Shown here in pieces: positions 57,286 through 64,000 of a DNA stretch of 64,000 nucleotides. The notes under the pieces are model-generated. The model saw only the letters and a list, made by a program, of their open reading frames with translations, searched no databases and was not told the DNA's origin. Made by a program: the position numbers and the translations under genes. This stretch comes from Lepidodermella squamata (lineage: Eukaryota > Gastrotricha): assembly GCA_047495785.1 (NCBI GenBank), contig JBLDXI010000041.1, positions 1-64,000 on the forward strand, written 5' to 3'. Positions within the stretch are counted from its first letter, which is position 1, and each line of letters starts with the position of its first letter.

Positions 57286-58765
57286 TCACGCGAAATAATT
57301 TTTCAAAAAGTGGGCAGTGTTTTCGTAGACCAACATGGTTAACATGTTGGCAGGTGTAACTCGGATTAAAGCTGGCAGAAGGCCTTTGTATAACCCGCGG
57401 AAACCTTCGTATTTCATCATTTGAGATAAAACGTCTCCAAGGCCATTGTAGTGCCGATGCTGCTCTTGTAATCGCGACTTGACAACCTGTATCGGGTGAG
57501 TGACGCATGAAGCCGCTATTTTCGACAGTCCTCCAAATATCATGTACTCATGGCCAGACTATAATTAATTACGATGTATGCAAACATTAGGTACAAGACG
57601 AAAATCGGAAAGAAAACGCACCAATTTTGTTGTTATTGGCTGACCTAGGAATGCGTTGTATTGATTTTTAAACTCTTCGTATATCATGAATTGTATTGCA
57701 CCGTGGCTTATAGCGAACACACCAGGCAAGAAGCCCTTGTAGAGACCAAAAAAGCCACCCTCCAGCCATAGTGATCGAAAAGCTTGAGACATGGTTTGTT
57801 TCGTTCCCTTCGGACCATATTGCAGGCACATTCTTGTCTTGACGACCCATATCGGATTCGTGAGCAGCAGAGTCAAAAAGCCAGCCTGAGCTCCTGCAAG
57901 CAAGTGATGTCCCGGTGACAATGGCTTCGTAAGATCTCCATCTTGCATCCAAACTTTTATCTGCGTATAACTGGAAAATAACTCTGGTTAGAAGCGCGTT
58001 TATATTAAAATTTATCAGCATCCTTACAATAGAAAATAGAATCCCCAAGAAGTACCGGAGCCGATCACATTGACCAGGGACCCTTGATATAGACCGCGCA
58101 AACCGTCGTTGCGCACTATTTTTTGGAAACAGTCCACGATGCCGTTGTACGTAGGCCGGTTGACGGCGCCAGTACCCTCATTCACTAGAATCAAATTAAG
58201 GGCGACGAGAGAGCGGTTAAATTTCTGGAATCCGATATTATTTATTGGAAATCGCGACAATTTTTACACACTCAGATTGAGTGACGCAAACTGCTGGACG
58301 AAGTATCTAGTCATTATCGCAATTGCCGGGCCGTATCTTATATTCATAAGCGGCAATAAAATTGTAAATAAGACTTCTCCCGCTCGTACACACACATACA
58401 CACATACGAGGACATGAGAAGGTAGTGACGTACGTATTCGCCTGCAGTACTGCTATTCTACGCGCTTCACGGCTGCACTTATCCGTACACACAAACAACG
58501 GCTAAGCACGCGGCGTAAACAAACTCGTTTGTAAATTTCGCGATGCGCTGCAATGCTCACAGAATTAATTTTCAAACCTCTATCAAAGTTATTCAGCAGA
58601 TCGCCTTTTTCTTTCCATTCGCCGCGGATGAAACTTAACGCAACGCGTCTTACCTTGTAGCCGAACTTTGACTAGATCGAGAGGGTGCAGCAAGAAGGTA
58701 GGCACAACGCCGCCAAGCACGCCGGCAATAAAATCAGGATAGCGAATGTTGGCAAATAGAGACAT
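57286..58765 (-). CDS. SLC25A32: Mitochondrial folate/FAD carrier (SLC25A32-like)
   Basis: Exons 58765-58654, 58184-58028, 57970-57622 and 57558-57286 give 296 aa, close to human SLC25A32 (315). It is a six-helix inner-membrane carrier with three repeats, each starting with a PX(D/E)XX(K/R)-type signature: HPLDLVKVR, NPIWVVKTR and HPIQVVKSR. The W in the second repeat signature is typical of the folate/FAD/pyrimidine carrier subgroup. SWGFYFLFYTQIK and SHGAIQFMIYEEFK match the human protein closely. A further upstream exon is likely, since an acceptor (TTTTAG at about 58791) precedes the start ATG with an open frame. It lies between ASH1 and the flippase on the same strand, 354 bp from the latter. 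Confidence 0.93.
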
Positions 58766-59214
58766 TTTTATGTAGAGATCATTTAAAGACCTAAAAGAGA
58801 AACAAAAATCATTAAAAATGCGTTTCGTAAAAATAAGTTTTCTTTCACATCATTGCTCTGTCATCAATTTGCAGACACCAATTCAAAAAAATCGACACGA
58901 TATTGAACATGTGTACAGATAGCAAAATGCTTGGGTATGCATTCATTAAGAAAGTAAGGACGAAGATGAAATGAGCCTAAAATATTGTAATTGAGGCTAA
59001 ATTGTAAGTAGTAGACTATAAATGAGCGTATAAAATATCATCATGCCAACAAGAAACCAAAACTTGCAGTATAATAAAGAAAAAGAGGCATAAATTACGG
59101 CTCCAGTTGAGCCGCTCCTTATTTCGAAACGAGACAGGACATAAAAACAAGTAGCAATTTTTGTAATGAAAGCAGCGAGGAATGGCTTGCACACAGAAAA
59201 CGATCGCTCTGTGA

Positions 59215-62200
59215 CTATGAGTAAAAATCAAATGGCGAATTGCTCTCGCCAACACTGTGATCCGGCGATAACATGTCATCGGTAGCAGGGAGTACAGTAG
59301 TGCTCTGTACAGTCTGCGCAGCTTCGAACAAGGAGCTACTCGCCATTGGATTCGAAGTAAGAACTTGATTTCCAGCATGCTGACTGGCCTCAGAAACTGG
59401 TTCATTGGCATCATCAATCGGAATTGTTTCTTGCTTTTGGCTAACAAGTGACTGATCGTTTGAGCACTGCTCCGTTTTCACGGGTAACGAACTTTCTGGG
59501 ACAGTATATTTGTCCTCCGAAGTAGTTTCATTCCCCGATCTCGTTGATTCAAACTTTGAGTCATCCGCATTCTGAGATTTGGTCGATGGCAGAGAAAGCC
59601 ATGCAGGGATGAAATCAGGTTCGATTTCCAATCCCACCTTCTCGCTGAGCGTCTGCAGTATCTTGTTTAGCCGAGCCCGTTTGCGCGAGTTCTCCGCAGA
59701 TCCCAGTTTTGCCAGTGGAACTTCTTCGTCGTCGTCTGATGTGCTTGTTTTGGAGTCCCCAGATGGAGATCCCACAATATCTGAAGATGCATCCGAAACC
59801 GAAGGCATGTGCACGGCTTGTTTAGCCAGCTCCTCTCGACGAGATGCAAACATACGCTCGTGAATTTCGCCGGCCGTTAGGTTTCTCTCCGGCCGAAGAG
59901 GAACTAAGAAGCGATCGAATGCGTAGCGTTTAACACACGTCGATGACATGGGCTCGCTGAGCTTGTGCATCGCCTTTGCGTGCTTGTCGAGTCCGTTGTC
60001 GCAGATGAATACCAGATCCTCAGAAGTAGCAGCACGGGGCCGGCCGCGAGCATAAGTCACAGAATCTAGCACCCAGCACGGGCCAGAAATAATTTCTATG
60101 GGAAGCTTGTCGTACCAGAGGGTTGCGAGCACTTCCTTAGAATAAAATCGCTTTGTATGGTCGACATTGACTTCGAAAGGATACACCAGATGTACGCCGT
60201 ATATGAATTTGCGACCGCTGTAAAAAAAATCAGAAATAAGTGATTGAAAAATCTAGGTTACGCTTATGTGAGCTTACGTTTCGTCGATGTATAGACGATC
60301 GACGTAGAATATTCCCGGGTAAAGCTTGTCGATTTTGCAAAATGGCACATCGAAGGGTAAGGACTGACGGTTTATTATGTAGCACTCGTCGACACGCACT
60401 TGCAAACCTGACTTAGTGCACAGAGTGAGGAAATACCGGCAATTTTTGTTTGCATCAGCTGGCAATTGAGAAGTTGGTAAAGGCACATCGCGACTCGCCG
60501 TCGATTTTCCACACAAGTAGCAAACGTAACTGTCGGGCATTGCGTTCAAATTGATGCCGACACAATCCGTGTGCTGCCAAAGCTGGCATTTTTCGCACTG
60601 AACCATAGTGCCATCTTCATTCAACCGGCCGCAAATGCAACGAACAACATCTTCACTTTCGACTGCTGAAAAGACCTTACGAAAATCGGCGATCTCATTC
60701 TGGAAATCTCGCAACATTTTGTCGTAAGTATCAGCCAACTCGCAAAAAACAGCCTCGTGAGATTGACCCGGCTGTAGCAGCAAATGCCCAGCGAGCTTGA
60801 TGTTATCCAGTAAAAGACGCACATCATCATTAAACGCGTCAAAAGTTTGATATCGACCCGCTGTGATGTTTCTTTCAATTGTGGAAAAATCAATTGGGTG
60901 CGACACTAGATCGTAATAGTTCTGCGACTGTTTTCGCTTTGGCAAGTTAATGAATGGAGACGACGTTTGAACGCTATTAGCATCCCGATGCATCATCAAC
61001 GACGTCAAAAGCTGCTCAAGGAACAGCGCCATTTCAACGGACTTGGCCGTGGCCGCATCTTCCGCAAGGCGGCGCGTCGAAACTGATCTGTATGTCGACA
61101 ACGCCTTAAATTGAGCGGTGAATATTGCATTGGACGAGTTGGTTTGGCAAGAAGTATTGTTTAAACCACTGTGCGATATAACAACGCCAGTTTTTCGCTT
61201 TTTGCGCAAGAGAAGAGCGGTGATTTTGCGCGACATACTTCGAAGGTTTCGACGTAATAAAACACCTCTCTCAGTAATTATTTGCTGATCACGAGCTGGT
61301 AATGTGTGTTTTGGCGGGTTGGCTAGCCTCCAATTCTTTAGAGGTTGAACCATTTTCCTTGGGTTTGAGGGATCGAGCGAATTTCTACGTCCGCATGCAC
61401 CAATAAAGCCGCGACAATTTTTGGTACCGCACCTGCAAACTTGGCGGTTACCTTGGTCAAACCAGTTGAAGTTGTAGTCATAAGTCAGCTCTTCGCCAGG
61501 CTGAATGTCTCGCAATGCAAACAAACCAACCCGCGGTAAACCCAATACGGTCCATTTTTGCATTTGACAGTTGGGTTCGCAACTGTGATTCACAAAACGA
61601 GCCAATGATCCCATGCGATAGGCGTCAATGACCATACCAGCGTCCAAGTTGAAAGCATAGTGGTGCTCATCATTGGAGTACCATTCTGCCATGCGACGTT
61701 TAAACTCGCGTTCAGACACCACTTCGCCGGTGTATTCGATAATAAAGTCGCCCTTGACTATTGCTTTTTTCGCTCTAATACCACTGCCACATTCTTTTGT
61801 TTCGAATTTAACAATTTTCGTAATATCGCATCCAGTTTGAAATTGACGATTGGCACACTTGTCGATAACGGGGCACGAATCGGCGCTACATTCCACAAAC
61901 AAATCCCTGTGATATTTTTAAATGTTAAATAACATAACTTCAAAAAATTATAGACTCACCTGTTGATGCAACCATTCGCGCAGATAACATCATCGCTGAC
62001 TTCGCACTTGCATGATTCTGGGGGTTCTGCGCGTCCAACCGCAGCATGTCGCACCGTTGAAGTGTATACATTACTCCGGATTTTCTTGAAATTTTCGCCT
62101 GGATGGGCAGCACGAGAAATTAAATTGTACTTGTTTAACAGCCATACATCGTATGGTAATTCGAAATAAGACCGCTCGTAAAGAGTAGCAAGTGCTGCAG

Positions 62201-64000
62201 GAGGCGGCAACGGCAAGACACCAGCAGATGATCTCTCCATATTACCAAAAAGCTGCGATGGAGAATTGAACGGAGATGATCCGATAGTTTCAATTGAGAC
62301 CTCAGAGGTAGGCGAAGCAAGAGGAGAAAACTCACTCGAGCCTAAAACCGAGTTTTCTAAGGATCTCTCTTCCTTAAAAGTATCAGAGAACAGGCCAGCT
62401 AATTGATATTTCTTCTCCGCTTTCAGCTTTTTCAATATCAATTTTCCTGCAGCCTGATTTTTCTCGGCTCTGTTTAGCTTCTCGCGCGATGAATTCTCCA
62501 ATTTTGCAACCTTAGTCTTATCAACCTTCGTTACATCAGATTTTCGAATATCTGATACAGGTATTTCTTCTTTGGCATTGTTTTTCTTCACCTCGGTCTC
62601 GCTGCGACTCGGACGTCCACGTTTTCTTACGTTGAATTCAGAGTTCTGACAAGTCACAGGCTCAACGCTCTTGCTTGCCTTTACCATGGGCTTGGACTTG
62701 TTTGTTTCTATAACAAGCTCGTCAACTTTTGATGTCTGTGGCGATAATTTTAAAGATTTTGGCGGTCGACCGCGGCCTCTGCGCTCCGAAAACGCTATGC
62801 TACAAGATGTAACAGGAGGCACGGTTTTCTCCACAGCTCTCACGATTCTAGGTCTGCCCCGACCAGGCTTCGCAAGCGGTTTGATAGTCAAGGAAAGCGG
62901 AGGAATTGGCACAGAATGGGAAGCGGAGACTGCCTCGCCATCGTTTCCACCGTCTCTTTCAGTCAGCAGTTCTTGGCCTCCGGAACTGGAACGCGCTCGT
63001 AGACCGTATGAAGTCACTGAGCCAGCTTTAGCAGCAACTGTCATCTTCGCTTTCTTCAGCGATGAAAGCGTTCGACTGCTATTGCGAGTGCTATCAGATC
63101 GCTTTTTAGCTGGACGCCCGCTAGACGCTAGCGTGGTATCTTCGCAAGATGGTAAATGAGATCTCGAGGCAAGAATTTTCGACAACGAGATGCGAAGTTT
63201 GAGAGGTGGGCCACGCTGATCTACAGGTTCGACTCTCTCTGAAATAACCGTCTGATGATGAGCAGGCTTTGACTGAAAAGCGGGAGTATCATTAGATACT
63301 TTTGAAGTAGTTGCAGGGCTCGGCTTGGCTTTTACTGATAGATTGGTACGATTTGGATTTAAAAAAGCGGAGGCAGGAAAAGGCACAATCGAGGATTTCA
63401 TTCGATGCAACCTCTCCTCGTGTTCACGCTTGAGATCAAATAAAGAAGGGCGAAGATAACCTATAGCGGCCGACTGCCTCTCAACAAGTTTTTGAAAGGC
63501 CCCGGAGTCGAACGGCTGAGATTTGACAGGCTGATTGACGGCGTTTGGGGATAACTGCTTGTGCCGCTTTTTCGGTGGAAGTTGAGTGGAAAGTGCATTT
63601 TCTGGCACCACATCTTCGGATAAATTTTGCGGTATGGAAATACAGAAGCGTTTTCGATTCGTTATGACTTTAGCAGCAGACGAACAATCAGAAAACTTGT
63701 ATAACTTCAAACCGGAAGATCTAGAATTAGCTCGAACATTACTTCCATCCCCTTTCGATCTGAACTCAATTTGAATATTTGCTTTCGCTAGTTTGGTCAA
63801 TACAGCTTCGAGCATCTCTGGTGTTACAGGCGGACGAAGAGGCGGTTCCTCCTGCTTTGAAGAGGTTTCTTTTGATTTAACGAGTTTCTTCTCTTCTTTC
63901 TTCTCTGTCTTCAACTCAACGGCTGCGATCGGCGATTTTCTAGGACTTCGCTTACTACTGGCAGCGGCCGCTGAGCGTCTACTAGTCCGCTGATTAGAAG
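59215..64000 (-). CDS. ASH1L: ASH1-like histone H3K36 methyltransferase (N-terminus beyond the window)
   Basis: Exons (from the window edge) 64000-61960, 61906-60278 and 60217-59215; phases match and the frame is open at the edge. ASH1 dimethylates H3K36 and counters Polycomb silencing. Order: at least two clear AT-hook cores (GRGRPR, RGRGRPP), the AWS cysteines (CKCEVSDDVICANGC), a complete SET domain with GSGIRAKK, RFVNHSCEPNC and EELTYDYNF, post-SET CRCGTKNCRGFIG, a bromodomain-like block (FINLPKRKQSQNYYDLVSHP), a PHD finger (CICGRLNEDGTMVQCEKCQ, WQHTDCVG) and a BAH domain ending HLVYPFE. This is the ASH1 order and no other SET family has it. The C-terminus is Ser/Glu-rich. No catalytic residue appears lost. 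Confidence 0.95.

Overview
The window is the end of a linear chromosome of a eukaryote, read inwards from the telomere. It opens with a perfect (CCCTAA)n array, so the telomere repeat is TTAGGG. Genes have many short introns (mostly about 50-180 nt) with GT-AG borders and TTTCAG/TTTTAG-type acceptors. The protein set is animal: a COUP-TF nuclear receptor, ASH1, STAM, AP-3 beta, an Argonaute, an ATP8B-type flippase, ZnT and amidated neuropeptide precursors. A small invertebrate such as a nematode-like worm fits best. The TTAGGG telomere differs from the TTAGGC of most studied nematodes, so I leave the phylum open.

Layout. 1-1.8 kb is subtelomere: palindromic short repeats, two copies of a hairpin element that each abut an interstitial telomere tract, and a GC-rich coding fragment trapped between telomere tracts. 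2.6-5.4 kb (-) holds an orphan five-exon gene and a Ser-rich ORF. 5.4-11.5 kb is gene-poor. 11.5-12.1 kb (+) encodes a FAAP24-like Fanconi protein, followed by a decayed reading frame. 14.3-17.4 kb (+) is a ten-exon NR2F/COUP-TF receptor. 19.4-21.1 kb (-) is STAM. 21.7-26.0 kb (-) is AP-3 beta, whose introns carry two clear and one diverged box C/D snoRNA copies. 26.5-29.1 kb has LINE debris and DDA1 (+). 29.3-31.6 kb (-) is a ZnT zinc transporter with a long His-rich loop. 31.6-39.1 kb is gene-poor with inverted repeats. 39.2-42.4 kb (-) is a slicer-competent Argonaute. 42.4-49.2 kb is gene-poor with an R2-type LINE tail next to a second retroelement fragment. 49.3-50.1 kb (+) has two tandem neuropeptide precursors. 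50.8-51.3 kb has a possible GST remnant. 51.4-56.9 kb (-) is a P4-ATPase, 57.3-58.8 kb (-) a mitochondrial folate-type carrier, and 59.2 kb to the window end (-) the 3' part of ASH1.

How the genes relate. These are mostly single-copy housekeeping and signalling genes without operon logic. STAM and AP-3 beta both act in endosome/lysosome sorting and lie next to each other on the same strand, which may be chance. For the main multi-exon genes I derived splice sites by hand. The total coding lengths of the receptor, STAM, AP-3 beta, ZnT, DDA1, Argonaute, P4-ATPase and carrier are each divisible by three, which supports those models.
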